Assembly: GCF_013373365.1 (NCBI RefSeq)
Contig: NZ_CP035925.1
Location: 3,286,001-3,350,000, forward strand
Reading direction: 5' to 3'
DNA length: 64,000 nt
From: Lentibacillus sp. CBA3610
GTDB taxonomy: Bacteria > Bacillota > Bacilli > Bacillales > Amphibacillaceae
Part shown: piece after piece, positions 1 to 9,535 of the stretch
How positions within the stretch are numbered: position 1 is the first letter of the stretch
How the letters are laid out: each line of letters opens with the position of its first letter
The notes under the pieces: generated by a model
Databases searched by the model: none
The model's input: only the letters and a program-made list of their open reading frames with translations
What the model was told of the DNA's origin: nothing
Made by a program: the position numbers and the translations under genes

Positions 1-165
1 GCTACACCGCCAATTTCAGTCACAAACAATATAATACAACAGGAACGGCAGTGTGTCAATGAAAAATTCCTGATGGATTTAATGACCGGTAATGATATGA
101 AAACATGACACTACTAAACAGAATACGGAATGATATGTAGAAAATCGCTTGTCCATTTAGAAACC

Positions 166-231
166 AGTCGAACGATTTTTTGGATTTGCTCTGTTGTTTT
201 GACAAAAAAAGAATGCATGATGTGTTTTAAT
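166..231 (+). promoter_or_regulatory. Candidate spoIIE promoter with 21-bp spacer and 0A-like box
   Basis: A TTGACA box at 199-204 is followed, after a 21-bp spacer, by TTTAAT at 226-231. AGTCGAA at 166-172 differs by one base from the core of a Spo0A box (TGTCGAA). The B. subtilis spoIIE promoter is known for an unusually long spacer of 21 bp and for activation by Spo0A~P through sigma-A. The match is suggestive, but transcription would then begin only about 20 nt before the start codon, so the call is tentative. Confidence 0.35.
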
Positions 232-256
232 GTTTGGCAAGAAGGAGTGGTATTGT

Positions 257-2719
257 ATGATCAATTCAGTTTCAGGAGTGGAATCCAAAGCATTTGGCAT
301 GAAACAGGGGATGTTGGAAAGAATTCGCTGGAAACTTTCCGCACAAATGAAAACATTGCTTTTTGAAAAAGGCTGGCTATATTTTCTTGTCGGTTTTTTG
401 CTTGGACGAGCTGTCATATTATCGGTCGTTTCACCGTTTGCCATCGCTTTTTTAGCTGCCATTTGGATTATACATAGAGACAAGGCTCCAAAGGTGATGC
501 TCGCTGCCTTGGCCGGGGCGCTGAGTTTCTCTGTTACCCACGGGGTGTTTATTATACTGGCCATGATTTCGTTTGTTCTTTTGGCCGGTATTTTCAAACA
601 TGCTAAACGGCAGCATCTGCTTATACCATTGTTTGTATTTTTTTCATCCGTAGCACCCAGGTTATTTATTTATTCAATCTGGGGACAACTTACCTCATAT
701 GAATGGATGCTTTTATTGGTTGAGGGCGTTTTGGGAACTGTCCTGGTATTAATCTTTATGCAGAGTATTCCGTTATTATCACCACAACGTTTTAAACCCG
801 CATTAAAAAATGAAGAAATTGTTTGTATGATTATACTTATCGCGTCCATTCTGACAGGTACAATTGGCTGGGAAGTGTATAATGCATCAATCGAACAAGT
901 TTTTTCCCGGTATTTTGTTCTGCTGCTTGCATTTGTCGGGGGCGCAGCTATTGGATCAACGGTTGGCGTCGTTGCTGGACTTATCTTGTCACTTGCCAAT
1001 GTCGCCAATCTCTATCAGATGAGTTTGCTTGCTTTCTCCGGACTGCTTGGGGGGTTGCTCAAAGAAGGCAATAAGGTCGGTGTCAGCCTCGGACTTTTAG
1101 TCGGGACATTTCTGATTGCAATCTATGCTGATGCGGCCAATATTGTACCGTCACTTTTGGAAACGTCAATTGCGATTTGCTTGTTTTTGATCACGCCATC
1201 CGGCTGGATCAAAAAACTGTCCAGGTATATTCCGGGAACCGAAGAACATACGAATGAGCAGGAACAATACCTGCAAAAAGTCCGAAATGTAACAGCTAAA
1301 CGTGTTGAGCAATTTTCCGATGTGTTTGAAGCCCTGTCGAAAAGCTTTTCAGCGGCGGAGGAAATGAAAGAAGATACTGTGAATGAGAGGCGCGAGACAG
1401 ACTATTTTCTGAGCCAGGTGACGGAAAAAACGTGCCAGTCCTGTTTCATGAAAGAACGATGCTGGCAGCAGCAATTTGATAAAACCTACACCTTAATGGA
1501 AGATTTAAAGGATGACCTGGCTGAAGGGCAAGAACCAAATCGTAAATCAGTTCGTGAATTTGAAAATCATTGTGTCAAATCAAGGAAAGTCCTCGATACA
1601 ATGAAAGAGGAGATTTCATTTTACGAAGCTAATAAAAAGTTAAAGAAACAAGTGATGGAAAGCAAACGGTTCGTATCCGATCAATTGCAGGGTGTTTCTG
1701 AAGTCATGGACGATTTTGCCAACGAAATACTTAAGGAGCGCCAGCATCATGAAAAACAGGAATTGCAAATTATGAACACATTAAAAAACATGGGCATTGT
1801 ATTGGAAAAGCTCGACATTTATCGGCTGGAAAAAGGGAATGTTGACCTTGAGATGACACTGTCCTTTTATGATTACCGCGGGGAAGGTTCAAAGCTGATT
1901 GCCCCGGTTTTATCTGATATTTTAAATGAAATGATCATCGTGAAAAAAGAAGAAGTCTCGCCATTTCCGAATGGCTATTGTCAATTGGTGTTTGGCTCGG
2001 CAAAAGAATACGTCGTTGATGCAGGCATCGCGAATGCTGCGAAAGGCGGCGGGCTTATTTCCGGTGACAGTTACCGGACGATTGAACTTGGAGAAGGCAA
2101 ATATGCAATGGCAATCAGTGATGGTATGGGAAATGGCAGACGGGCAAGTGAAGAAAGCGAAGAGACATTAAGACTATTGCAGCAAATTTTACAGACAGGC
2201 ATCCCGGAGAGTGTAGCCATCAAATCCATTAATTCCATTCTTTCGTTAAGAACGACGGATGAAATGTATGCGACATTGGATCTGGCGGTTATCAATCTGC
2301 ATAACGCGTTTGTAAGATTTTTGAAAATTGGTTCGACACCAAGCCTGATTAAACGGGGTGAGGAAATCATTAATGTTGAGGCGAGCAATCTGCCCATGGG
2401 AATCATACAGGAATTCGATGTCGATATTGTCGGGGAACAGCTGAAGTCGGGTGATATTTTAATCATGATGAGTGATGGTATTTTGGACGGGCCGAAACAT
2501 ATCGAAAATACAGATGTATGGCTTAAACGGAAACTTAGGGATATGAAAACGGATGATCCACAGGAAATGGCTGATTTAATACTGGAGGAGGTCGTCCGAA
2601 CAAGAGAAGGGGCCATTGAGGATGATATGACAGTAGTGGTTGCCAAGGTTACGAAAAATTCACCACAATGGACATCGATCCCTATCGAAAACGCATTTTA
2701 TGCAGAACAGGCGCTATGA
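257..2719 (+). CDS. spoIIE: Stage II sporulation protein E (PP2C-type serine phosphatase)
   Basis: Membrane-bound phosphatase that dephosphorylates the anti-anti-sigma factor SpoIIAA to release sigma-F in the forespore, and that takes part in polar septation with FtsZ. From the start used here it has 820 residues, close to the family's usual length of about 827. The first about 320 residues hold roughly ten hydrophobic segments. A central region follows with a CxxC cluster near residue 391. The C-terminal third is the PPM/PP2C domain: SDGMGNG near residue 619, SDGILDG near 738 and EDDMTVV near 787 carry the metal-binding aspartates. ATG 257 is chosen because GAAGGAG ends 9 nt before it; an in-frame ATG at 230 has no ribosome binding site. 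Its position before yabS-yabT-tilS matches B. subtilis. Identification is secure. Confidence 0.97.
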   Translation: MINSVSGVESKAFGMKQGMLERIRWKLSAQMKTLLFEKGWLYFLVGFLLGRAVILSVVSPFAIAFLAAIWIIHRDKAPKVMLAALAGALSFSVTHGVFIILAMISFVLLAGIFKHAKRQHLLIPLFVFFSSVAPRLFIYSIWGQLTSYEWMLLLVEGVLGTVLVLIFMQSIPLLSPQRFKPALKNEEIVCMIILIASILTGTIGWEVYNASIEQVFSRYFVLLLAFVGGAAIGSTVGVVAGLILSLANVANLYQMSLLAFSGLLGGLLKEGNKVGVSLGLLVGTFLIAIYADAANIVPSLLETSIAICLFLITPSGWIKKLSRYIPGTEEHTNEQEQYLQKVRNVTAKRVEQFSDVFEALSKSFSAAEEMKEDTVNERRETDYFLSQVTEKTCQSCFMKERCWQQQFDKTYTLMEDLKDDLAEGQEPNRKSVREFENHCVKSRKVLDTMKEEISFYEANKKLKKQVMESKRFVSDQLQGVSEVMDDFANEILKERQHHEKQELQIMNTLKNMGIVLEKLDIYRLEKGNVDLEMTLSFYDYRGEGSKLIAPVLSDILNEMIIVKKEEVSPFPNGYCQLVFGSAKEYVVDAGIANAAKGGGLISGDSYRTIELGEGKYAMAISDGMGNGRRASEESEETLRLLQQILQTGIPESVAIKSINSILSLRTTDEMYATLDLAVINLHNAFVRFLKIGSTPSLIKRGEEIINVEASNLPMGIIQEFDVDIVGEQLKSGDILIMMSDGILDGPKHIENTDVWLKRKLRDMKTDDPQEMADLILEEVVRTREGAIEDDMTVVVAKVTKNSPQWTSIPIENAFYAEQAL

Positions 2720-2750
2720 AAGAGGACGACAGTGGCAGTGTATGCAACAG

Positions 2751-2793
2751 GGCAGTCCGCTGCAGCCATAGATATGCCTCATCCGGACTGCCG
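2751..2793 (+). terminator. Hairpin after spoIIE, possible terminator
   Basis: GGCAGTCCG at 2751-2759 pairs perfectly with CGGACTGCC at 2784-2792 and is followed by GTTTTAT. The loop is 24 nt and the T run is short, so this is either a weak intrinsic terminator or an RNA-processing hairpin. Confidence 0.5.
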
Positions 2794-2828
2794 TTTTATG
2801 TAACCCGCAGCCCTCTTTTTCGTGCGAG

Positions 2829-2883
2829 GTTCAACTAATAATCAGATTGAGAGAGCGCCCTGTTGATTGAATTCACTTTTATG
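2829..2883 (+). repeat. Weak member of the hairpin repeat family (TTCAACTAA element)
   Basis: The segment opens with TTCAACTAATAATCAG, contains GAGAGCG and ends TTCACTTTTATG. These blocks occur in the same order in the copies at 9368-9490 and, reversed, at 50184-50423. Here the stem is short (AATCA with TGATT) and imperfect. It lies between spoIIE and yabS. Membership rests on the shared flanking blocks only. Confidence 0.45.
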
Positions 2884-2948
2884 CGATGGTGTATATTATG
2901 CAAAGAATGTGGCGATGATGGTAATGGATCAGCAGGGAGGTATGTCAT

Positions 2949-3689
2949 GTGAAAAAAGGAACATTAAAACAGATATTATTAATTACAGATGGCTGCTCAA
3001 ACAAAGGTGAGGACCCGGAAGTGACGGCTGCTCTCGCAAAACAGCAAGGGATAACCGTTAACGTGATCGGGATTCTCGATGATGATCAGACAGAAGACCC
3101 CGAGGGACTGCAGGAAGTAGAAGATATAGCACTATCCGGGGGCGGTATCAGTCAGCTTGTTTATAAGCAGGCTTTAGCGCAAACCGTGCAAACTGTGACT
3201 AAACAAGCCATGACACAAACATTGCAAGGTTTTGTCAATCAGGAACTGAAGCAAATACTTGGCCCGGATCAGAGTCTTGAAGAAATTGAACCGGAAAAAC
3301 GCGGCGAAATTATGGAAGTCGTGGAAGATATGGGTGAGACATGTGACTTGGAAGTGCTGGTTCTGACAGATACGAGTGCCAGCATGCATGATAAGCTGCC
3401 AACTGTTAAAGAGGCGCTAATTGACTTATCGATTAGTTTAAATGCCCGTATTGGCCGTAATCGGTTTTCTATTTTCAATTTCCCCGGAAAACGGAAAGAT
3501 ATTGAAAAAGTATTGGATTGGTCTCCGAAGCTCGATTCGATTTCCTCTATCTTTCCAAAGTTGACAAGTGGTGGAATTACACCAACAGGGCCGGCAATTC
3601 GTGAAGCTATGTATCAGTTTGGCAAGAAAGGCTTGTTACGGAACTTGAGGGATGAAGATGAACCAGGCATGGAAGAAGCAGGGTATTAA
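2949..3689 (+). CDS. yabS: VWA-domain protein YabS
   Basis: A 246-residue protein with von Willebrand factor A features. An N-terminal stretch contains LLITDGCSNKG, and a metal-ion-dependent adhesion motif of the DxSxS type (DTSAS) sits near residues 139-143. No signal peptide or membrane segment is seen. The start is GTG 2949, preceded at 8 nt by GCAGGGAGG; the ATG at 2942 is out of frame. YabS homologues lie between spoIIE and the kinase gene yabT in Bacillus and belong to the sporulation regulons, but the molecular role is unknown. The 3' end overlaps yabT by 32 bp, so the two genes are probably translated from one mRNA. Confidence 0.9.
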   Translation: MKKGTLKQILLITDGCSNKGEDPEVTAALAKQQGITVNVIGILDDDQTEDPEGLQEVEDIALSGGGISQLVYKQALAQTVQTVTKQAMTQTLQGFVNQELKQILGPDQSLEEIEPEKRGEIMEVVEDMGETCDLEVLVLTDTSASMHDKLPTVKEALIDLSISLNARIGRNRFSIFNFPGKRKDIEKVLDWSPKLDSISSIFPKLTSGGITPTGPAIREAMYQFGKKGLLRNLRDEDEPGMEEAGY

Positions 3690-4590
3690 TATAAAACCGG
3701 GAACAGTCATTACCGGTAAATGGCATCAGCGCCGTTATGTCATAAAGCGCAAACTCGGAAACGGTGCAGTTGGTACGGTCTATTTATGTGAACATAATGG
3801 GAAATATGCAGCCTTGAAAATCAGTGAAAACAATACATCGATGACGGTGGAAGTGAATGTCCTGAAATCGTTACAGAAGGCCCAAGCCAGTCGTCTTGGG
3901 CCTTCTTTGCTGGATGTGGATGACTGGGAGATCTCACGGAATATGACGTATTCCTTCTATGTGATGGAGTATTTACAAGGGGATTCGTTAGGCCATTTCA
4001 TCAGCCGGAATGGCCACGAGTGGGTTGGTATTTTTATGCTGCAATTACTTGAAGACCTTGAGTACCTGCATCAATCCGGGTGGGTATTTGGTGATTTTAA
4101 GTCTGAAAATCTCATCGTACTGTCACAGCCACCGAAAATACGCTGGATTGATGTCGGAGGTACAACACAGATCGGCAGAGCAATCAAAGAGTATACGGAA
4201 TTCTATGACCGGGGCTACTGGGGAATGGGCTCAAGGCGAGCAGAACCAGGCTATGATTTATTTGCATTAGTGATGGTGTTTTTACATATATACTATCCAA
4301 AGCGGTTTGAAAAAGGGCCGAACCCAAAGGCTACATTATTGAAAAAACTGCATGATGCCAGGCCATTGCGTTTATACAGGGAACCCCTGAAAAAAGCACT
4401 TCTGGGCAAATATCAATCGGCAGCAGACATGCGGAATGAATTATTAAATACAATTAACCGTGCGGGAATCACGGGGAGATCAGGTAAACCATCGAATCGC
4501 TCAGGTTCCGGTAAAGCACCACTGGCAGAGGGTAGCGGGATCGCACTTGTTGCACTGTTTTACTATCTTTTTTCGTTACTTCTGCCATAA
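3658..4590 (+). CDS. yabT: Membrane-anchored Hanks-type Ser/Thr kinase YabT
   Basis: Eukaryotic-like serine/threonine kinase of 310 residues. The glycine loop (GNGAVG) is near residue 31, the ATP-binding lysine (AALK) near 51, the catalytic loop (GDFKSEN, in place of the usual HRD form) near 144, and a DVGG motif replaces DFG. A single hydrophobic segment ends the protein (about 290-310), fitting a C-terminal anchor. In B. subtilis YabT is activated by DNA and phosphorylates RecA and AbrB during sporulation; that function is carried over from the family. ATG 3658 lies 7 nt after GAGG; the in-frame ATG 3652 is too close to it. It overlaps yabS. Confidence 0.92.
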   Translation: MNQAWKKQGINIKPGTVITGKWHQRRYVIKRKLGNGAVGTVYLCEHNGKYAALKISENNTSMTVEVNVLKSLQKAQASRLGPSLLDVDDWEISRNMTYSFYVMEYLQGDSLGHFISRNGHEWVGIFMLQLLEDLEYLHQSGWVFGDFKSENLIVLSQPPKIRWIDVGGTTQIGRAIKEYTEFYDRGYWGMGSRRAEPGYDLFALVMVFLHIYYPKRFEKGPNPKATLLKKLHDARPLRLYREPLKKALLGKYQSAADMRNELLNTINRAGITGRSGKPSNRSGSGKAPLAEGSGIALVALFYYLFSLLLP

Positions 4591-4612
4591 GCTGTTTTTA
4601 TATCATGACGCT

Positions 4613-4640
4613 TTGTCATGTATTAAAATTGTGGTAAAAT
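4613..4640 (+). promoter_or_regulatory. Putative sigma-A promoter for tilS
   Basis: TTGTCA at 4613-4618 and TAAAAT at 4635-4640 are separated by 16 bp and lie about 50 bp before tilS, just after the yabT stop codon. This would separate housekeeping tilS-hpt transcription from the sporulation genes upstream. Confidence 0.5.
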
Positions 4641-4691
4641 GAAAAAGATGATAATGAAAGGAATCTTTCTTATAAACGAAAGGAACCTGCG

Positions 4692-6095
4692 ATGGAAAAT
4701 ACAGTTCGCGCATTTATTAAACGTCATCAACTGATAAAGGAAAATTCTACTGTTTTAATTGCTGTTTCGGGCGGGCCGGATTCGATGGCACTGCTTCATT
4801 TTTTTTGGCGTATCATGCGAGAATGGAACTTGCGGCTGATTGCAGTTTCTGTCGACCATCAGCTCCGGGGCGGAGAGTCATTGGAAGACCTCGATTATGT
4901 CAAACAGATCTGCGGGAAGTGGGAGATTGAATTTGTCGGAACGTCGTTGGATGTCCCTGCTTATAAACAAGCAAAGCATACCGGGACACAGATCGCTGCA
5001 AGAGAACTCCGCTATCAATTTCTTGCCGAGCAGATGAACATGTATCATGCCGATTATCTTGCACTGGGGCATCACGGGGATGACCAAGCAGAGACAATGC
5101 TAATGGGATTCGTACACTCAGCCACCGTCAAGTCACTGGCCGGAATGCCATTAGAACGGAAATTTGCATCGGGAAAAATCATTAGACCTTTTTTGTGTGT
5201 CACAAAAGAAACCATCGAAAACTATTGCAGGGAAAATGCGATTACACCCAGGAGAGATCCATCCAACGAGGAAAATACATATACACGAAACTATTACCGG
5301 AACAGTGTACTTCCATTATTAAAAGAGAAGAATCAAAATCTGCATCAGACGACTCGGCATTTAAGCCAGGCACTTCAAGAAGATGAGGCGTTTTTAATAC
5401 AGGAAGCTGAAAAGATGGCTGAACAGGTCGTGATATTCGACAACCCGGAAACGGCTGCGAGCTTTAACATTCATACATTTAAGACCTATCCGCGTTCTTT
5501 ACAAAGGCGCTGCTTTCATCTAGTATTAAATTATCTGTACAATGAATACTCGCAACCAACGATTTCGTATGTACATGAGAATCAATTTTTTATAATGCTG
5601 GAGACGGATTATGGTAATAGCCGAATTGATTTTCCCCACAATTTAAAGTTAAAAAGATCGTATCAGACCATGGTGTTTTACTTCCCGGAAAATCACTCTC
5701 AAACCTTTTCGTATCACATGATTATGGAACTTCCAGGTGAGACGGTATTACCGAATGGGATGGTTATTTCAGCGGATATTACCAGCCATCCAGAGCTGCA
5801 GGGCGAGATGGCGTATGTTTGTCAAGAGGATACTGTGGCCCTGCCACTGCATATTAGGACACGAAAAGCTGGTGATCGCATGAGCTGGCCAGGGTTAAAC
5901 GGAAGTAAAAAGGTGAAAGATATCTTTATTGATGCCAAAATTCCATTAAATGAAAGGGATACATGGCCTGTTATAACTGATAATAATGGTGAGATTCTAT
6001 GGCTGCCCGGTTTAAAAAAAAGACTGCCGTCCGGAAAAACTCAAAAAGGGAATTATATTCAATTGACGTACGGGAAGGAGGAGAAGCATGCATAA
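4692..6095 (+). CDS. tilS: tRNA(Ile)-lysidine synthase
   Basis: Modifies cytidine 34 of the CAU anticodon of a tRNA-Ile to lysidine, using lysine and ATP, so that the tRNA reads AUA. The N-terminal PP-loop ATPase signature SGGPDS lies near residues 25-30, and the C-terminal TilS domain is present (TRKAGDRM near residue 394). The 467 residues agree with Bacillus TilS (about 470). The gene starts with ATG after GAAAGGAAC. Its last 8 bp overlap hpt, the same arrangement as in B. subtilis, where the TilS-HprT pair acts with ftsH. Essential in most bacteria. Confidence 0.96.
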   Translation: MENTVRAFIKRHQLIKENSTVLIAVSGGPDSMALLHFFWRIMREWNLRLIAVSVDHQLRGGESLEDLDYVKQICGKWEIEFVGTSLDVPAYKQAKHTGTQIAARELRYQFLAEQMNMYHADYLALGHHGDDQAETMLMGFVHSATVKSLAGMPLERKFASGKIIRPFLCVTKETIENYCRENAITPRRDPSNEENTYTRNYYRNSVLPLLKEKNQNLHQTTRHLSQALQEDEAFLIQEAEKMAEQVVIFDNPETAASFNIHTFKTYPRSLQRRCFHLVLNYLYNEYSQPTISYVHENQFFIMLETDYGNSRIDFPHNLKLKRSYQTMVFYFPENHSQTFSYHMIMELPGETVLPNGMVISADITSHPELQGEMAYVCQEDTVALPLHIRTRKAGDRMSWPGLNGSKKVKDIFIDAKIPLNERDTWPVITDNNGEILWLPGLKKRLPSGKTQKGNYIQLTYGKEEKHA

Positions 6096-6636
6096 CGATA
6101 TAAAAAAAATATTGATAACAGAAGATGAAATTGCCGCTAAATGCGCAGAACTCGGCGAGCAGCTGACGAAGGAATACGAAGGGAGATTCCCTTTGGCTGT
6201 AGGTGTTTTAAAAGGAGCGATGCCCTTTATGTCAGATGTGCTGCGGCATATTCACACGCATCTTGAGATGGATTTTATGGATGTATCAAGTTATGGCGGC
6301 GGCATGCGTTCATCAGGTGAAGTTAAAATTGTAAAAGATTTGGATACAAAGGTTGAGGGCCGTGATTTATTAATTATTGAAGATATTATTGACAGCGGTC
6401 TGACCTTAAGCTATTTAGTGGATTTATTTAAATATCGTAAAGCGAATTCGATAAAAATTGTTACGCTGCTTGATAAACCAACAGGAAGAACATCACATAT
6501 CAAAGCAGACGTCATCGGGTTTGAAGTCCCTAATGAATTTGTTGTTGGTTATGGGTTGGATTATGAGGAACGCTATCGTAACTTGCCATATATCGGTGTG
6601 CTTAAGCCGGAGATTTATGGTGGGGAAGACATGTAA
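6088..6636 (+). CDS. hpt: Hypoxanthine-guanine phosphoribosyltransferase
   Basis: Purine salvage enzyme converting hypoxanthine or guanine plus PRPP to IMP or GMP. The 182-residue protein shows the PRPP-binding signature [11 protein letters not shown] near residue 95 and the flexible-loop SSYGGG near residues 70-75. The start ATG 6088 lies inside the end of tilS, preceded by a strong GAAGGAGGAG box, so translation is probably coupled. Position between tilS and ftsH is conserved in Bacillaceae. B. subtilis calls this gene hprT. Confidence 0.96.
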   Translation: MHNDIKKILITEDEIAAKCAELGEQLTKEYEGRFPLAVGVLKGAMPFMSDVLRHIHTHLEMDFMDVSSYGGGMRSSGEVKIVKDLDTKVEGRDLLIIEDIIDSGLTLSYLVDLFKYRKANSIKIVTLLDKPTGRTSHIKADVIGFEVPNEFVVGYGLDYEERYRNLPYIGVLKPEIYGGEDM

Positions 6637-6759
6637 TCAACGTAAAAGATAGAGACATATCCGTCATAAAAACGTCATAAATTCCTTGTGATGTATCCTT
6701 AACATAAATGTGATCATATTTGTGTTAAGATCATGAAAATGTAAGTATAATTAGTTGTG

Positions 6760-6787
6760 TTGGCACTTTTTAATATGGTACTATTGT
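6760..6787 (+). promoter_or_regulatory. Putative sigma-A promoter for ftsH
   Basis: TTGGCA at 6760-6765 and TATTGT at 6782-6787 are 16 bp apart. They sit in an AT-rich 184-bp gap between hpt and ftsH, about 35 bp before the start codon, which has a GGGAGGAGG box. Confidence 0.45.
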
Positions 6788-6820
6788 TTGTAGTTTTTCC
6801 CGCTTGGGAGGAGGTAAGGA

Positions 6821-8890
6821 ATGAACCGGATATTTCGAAATGTCATATTTTATTTACTCATATTCTTAGTCGTCATAGGCGTCATAGGAGTATTTAATGG
6901 ACAAAATGACCAAAGAGAACAATATAATGTGCAGGAATTTATGAATGCATTAACGAATGGTGAAATTAATGAAATGACCATGCAGCCTGCCAACGGCATC
7001 ATGCGTATCACCGGAGAATTGGGGGAAGGTGAACAATTTGTCGCTCAAGTCCCGGATACGAATGATTTTGTTACAGATATAACAAGACAGGCTCAAGAGC
7101 AAAGTCAGCTCAGTGTGGCGGAAGAGGAACAACCAAGCGGCTGGGTTACATTTCTGACGACGATTATACCATTTCTGATATTAGGGCTATTTTTCTTCTT
7201 TATTTTAAGTCAGGCTCAAGGCGGCGGTGGCGGCCGTGGCGTCATGAATTTTGGCAAGAATAAAGCGAAAATGGTCAGTGAAGATAATAAAAAAGTCCGA
7301 TTTAGAGATGTCGCCGGGGCAGATGAGGAAAAACAGGAACTTGTTGAAGTTGTTGATTTCCTGAAAGACCCCCGCAAGTTCTCATCAGTTGGGGCAAAAA
7401 TCCCTAAAGGGGTTCTTCTTGTAGGCCCTCCGGGGACAGGTAAAACATTACTTGCCCGTGCTGTTGCAGGGGAAGCAGGGACACCTTTCTTCTCTATCAG
7501 CGGTTCAGATTTCGTGGAGATGTTTGTAGGTGTTGGTGCATCCCGTGTGCGTGACCTATTTGAAAATGCCAAGAAAAATTCACCGTGTATCATTTTCATT
7601 GATGAAATTGATGCTGTCGGACGTCAGCGTGGTGCCGGACTTGGCGGCGGCCACGATGAACGTGAACAGACGTTGAACCAACTGCTCGTTGAGATGGATG
7701 GGTTTGGTGTTAACGAAGGAATTATCATTATTGCCGCAACCAACCGTCCGGATATTCTGGACCCGGCTCTGTTAAGACCGGGACGTTTTGACCGGCAGAT
7801 TACGGTTAACCGTCCGGATGTCAAAGGCCGTCAGGAAGTCTTGAAGGTGCATGCGAGAGACAAACCATTGGCTGATACGGTTGACATGAAGACAATTGCT
7901 ATGCGTACACCAGGCTTTTCCGGGGCTGACCTGGAGAACCTGCTGAATGAAGCGGCGCTTGTGGCAGCGCGTTTCGATAAGGAACAAATTGATATGGAAG
8001 ATGTCGACGAAGCCATTGACCGGGTTATTGTTGGCCCTGCCAAGAAAAGTAAGGTTATTTCCGAGAAGGAACGCAACATTGTTGCCCATCACGAAAGTGG
8101 CCATACCATCATTGGCACGGTGCTGGAAAATGCGGATGAAGTCCATAAAGTGACGATTATCCCGCGTGGTCAGGCAGGCGGTTATGCTGTCATGCTGCCG
8201 AAAGAAGACCGGGCCTTCATTACCAAGCCGGAGCTGTTCGATAAGGTTACCGGGTTATTGGGCGGCCGTGTAGCTGAAGAAATTATGTTTGGTGAAGTGA
8301 GCACCGGCGCACATAATGACTTTCAGCAGGCAACCAATATTGTTCGTAAAATGATTACGGAATACGGCATGAGTGATAAAATTGGACCGCTGCAGTTTAC
8401 GAGCGGCGGCGGCGAAGTTTTCCTCGGCCGTGATATTCAGAACGATCAGAATTACAGTGATGCAATTGCGCATGAGATTGACAAAGAAATGCAAAACTTC
8501 ATCAATTATTGCTATGACCGAGCTAAGAATATACTTACTGAGCATAAAGATAAGCTCGAATTGATGGCACAGACATTGCTGGAAATTGAAACACTTGATA
8601 AAAGACAAATTAAATCACTGTTTGAACATGGCGTGCTTCCTGAACCAGAAGAAGATGACAGTGAGACGACGCAAACGACAAATTCTTCTGATTCAGAAAA
8701 ACAGGATGAGGATGAAGATGTCAAAGTGAATATCCAATCCAAGCAAAATGAAGAAGCTCAGCCTGAATCATACGAGGAGGCCAAGGAAAAGGCCGATAAA
8801 AAACACAGAGAAGAAACGCAGGAAGAGCAGGAAGAAGAAGAGAAAGATAATAAAGATACATCCCCTGATCAGGATGACAAGAAAGATTAA
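6821..8890 (+). CDS. ftsH: ATP-dependent zinc metalloprotease FtsH
   Basis: Membrane AAA+ protease that degrades misfolded membrane proteins and regulators. It has an N-terminal membrane helix (about 7-25), an extracytoplasmic domain, a second helix (about 107-129), Walker A GPPGTGKT near residue 202, Walker B IIFIDEID near 256, the second region of homology near 307-325, and the zinc-binding HESGH near 423. At 689 residues it is about 50 longer than B. subtilis FtsH (637). The extra length is a low-complexity tail after about residue 608, dominated by Glu, Asp, Lys and Gln, probably disordered. It ends at a clear terminator and stands alone as a transcription unit with its own promoter. Confidence 0.98.
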   Translation: MNRIFRNVIFYLLIFLVVIGVIGVFNGQNDQREQYNVQEFMNALTNGEINEMTMQPANGIMRITGELGEGEQFVAQVPDTNDFVTDITRQAQEQSQLSVAEEEQPSGWVTFLTTIIPFLILGLFFFFILSQAQGGGGGRGVMNFGKNKAKMVSEDNKKVRFRDVAGADEEKQELVEVVDFLKDPRKFSSVGAKIPKGVLLVGPPGTGKTLLARAVAGEAGTPFFSISGSDFVEMFVGVGASRVRDLFENAKKNSPCIIFIDEIDAVGRQRGAGLGGGHDEREQTLNQLLVEMDGFGVNEGIIIIAATNRPDILDPALLRPGRFDRQITVNRPDVKGRQEVLKVHARDKPLADTVDMKTIAMRTPGFSGADLENLLNEAALVAARFDKEQIDMEDVDEAIDRVIVGPAKKSKVISEKERNIVAHHESGHTIIGTVLENADEVHKVTIIPRGQAGGYAVMLPKEDRAFITKPELFDKVTGLLGGRVAEEIMFGEVSTGAHNDFQQATNIVRKMITEYGMSDKIGPLQFTSGGGEVFLGRDIQNDQNYSDAIAHEIDKEMQNFINYCYDRAKNILTEHKDKLELMAQTLLEIETLDKRQIKSLFEHGVLPEPEEDDSETTQTTNSSDSEKQDEDEDVKVNIQSKQNEEAQPESYEEAKEKADKKHREETQEEQEEEEKDNKDTSPDQDDKKD

Positions 8891-8907
8891 GCACACTATA
8901 CGCAATC

Positions 8908-8937
8908 AGCCTCTCATGAAATTGAGGGGCTTTTTTG
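8908..8937 (+). terminator. Intrinsic terminator after ftsH
   Basis: GCCTCTCA at 8909-8916 pairs (one G-T pair) with TGAGGGGC at 8923-8930, followed directly by six T residues. Confidence 0.88.
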
Positions 8938-8969
8938 TATAAGTTTGACTGTGTTTTTGCATAAAATCC

Positions 8970-9264
8970 ATAAACTACGACATAACTTTTGGAATATCTT
9001 CCTCCCATTCTATCGGGGCCTGAGTGCTAGTTCATCGCTGCGGAAAAATACTCCCTTTCCGCGGGGAACGCTTCAGCCTCCTCGCTCGCAAAACCCGCTC
9101 GCTGCGGGGTCTTCAGACTGTTCCTTTCCCGCAGGAGTGTCGCATTTTTCCGCAGCTTCGTGTCGTGTTCTGTCTTAGTGAGAGAAACAGAAAGTCAACA
9201 CCAGCGGAGCGTATTTCCGGAGCGGTGTCGTTGCACTCAAATTTTTCAGTGTGTCGTAGTTTAT
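8970..9264. repeat. MITE-like element, copy 1 (295 bp)
   Basis: Non-coding block between ftsH and coaX bounded by a perfect 13-bp terminal inverted repeat: ATAAACTACGACA at 8970-8982 and its complement at 9252-9264. Inside, GCTGCGGAAAAAT near 9039 recurs inverted near 9144-9156, and a TTTCCGCGGGGAA block follows, so much of the element could fold into one long hairpin. It shares long stretches with copies at 35737, 46852 and 63916. Short ORFs crossing it are not conserved between copies. There is no transposase gene, so any movement would depend on an enzyme encoded elsewhere. It lacks the AACACGATGTT module found in copies 2 and 3. Confidence 0.8.
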
Positions 9265-9367
9265 ATCAACTCCGAGGGTTAAAGCGTATCAAAGGTTACG
9301 AAAAAAGTCTTTGTGTAATAGATCAATTTAAATTCAAGTTTTTCTATTCATGACAAAGCATCGTTTT

Positions 9368-9490
9368 ATCCCGCATATAACGGGCAGTAACCCCCAACAA
9401 AAACCGGGAATTGCTGCCCTAAATCCCCCGATTCGGCTCAACTAACATTCAGCAGAGAAAAGCGTTCTGCTGAATGAAGTTTCGCTTTGT
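9368..9490 (+). repeat. Double-hairpin repeat element, single copy
   Basis: About 120-bp element just upstream of coaX. Its first hairpin pairs GGGCAG (9382-9387) with CTGCCC (9414-9419). Its second has an 11-bp stem starting CATTCAGCAGA (9446-9456), loop GAAAAGCGT, then TCTGCTGAATG. The reverse complement of each unit at 50184-50423 aligns along its full length, with the same loop and stem length but different paired bases. The TTCGCTTTG end may supply promoter sequence for coaX, since GCTATAGTA follows at 9491. Confidence 0.75.
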
Positions 9491-9535
9491 GCTATAGTAA
9501 AAACATAGAAACGGTATAGGAAGGTTTGGTTATAA

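Noticed and set aside
1..30. Possible 3' end of a tRNA gene (GCTACACCGCCA)
   Set aside because: No T-arm or acceptor pairing can be checked upstream of the window and the CCA is not in a convincing position.
130..366. 78-residue ORF overlapping the start of spoIIE
   Set aside because: Different frame from spoIIE, no ribosome binding site, composition unlike a protein.
8945..9353. ORFs inside the MITE-like copies (also near 35602-35912 and 47151-47553)
   Set aside because: Frames are not conserved between copies and show no ribosome binding sites; the conservation is at the level of inverted DNA repeats.
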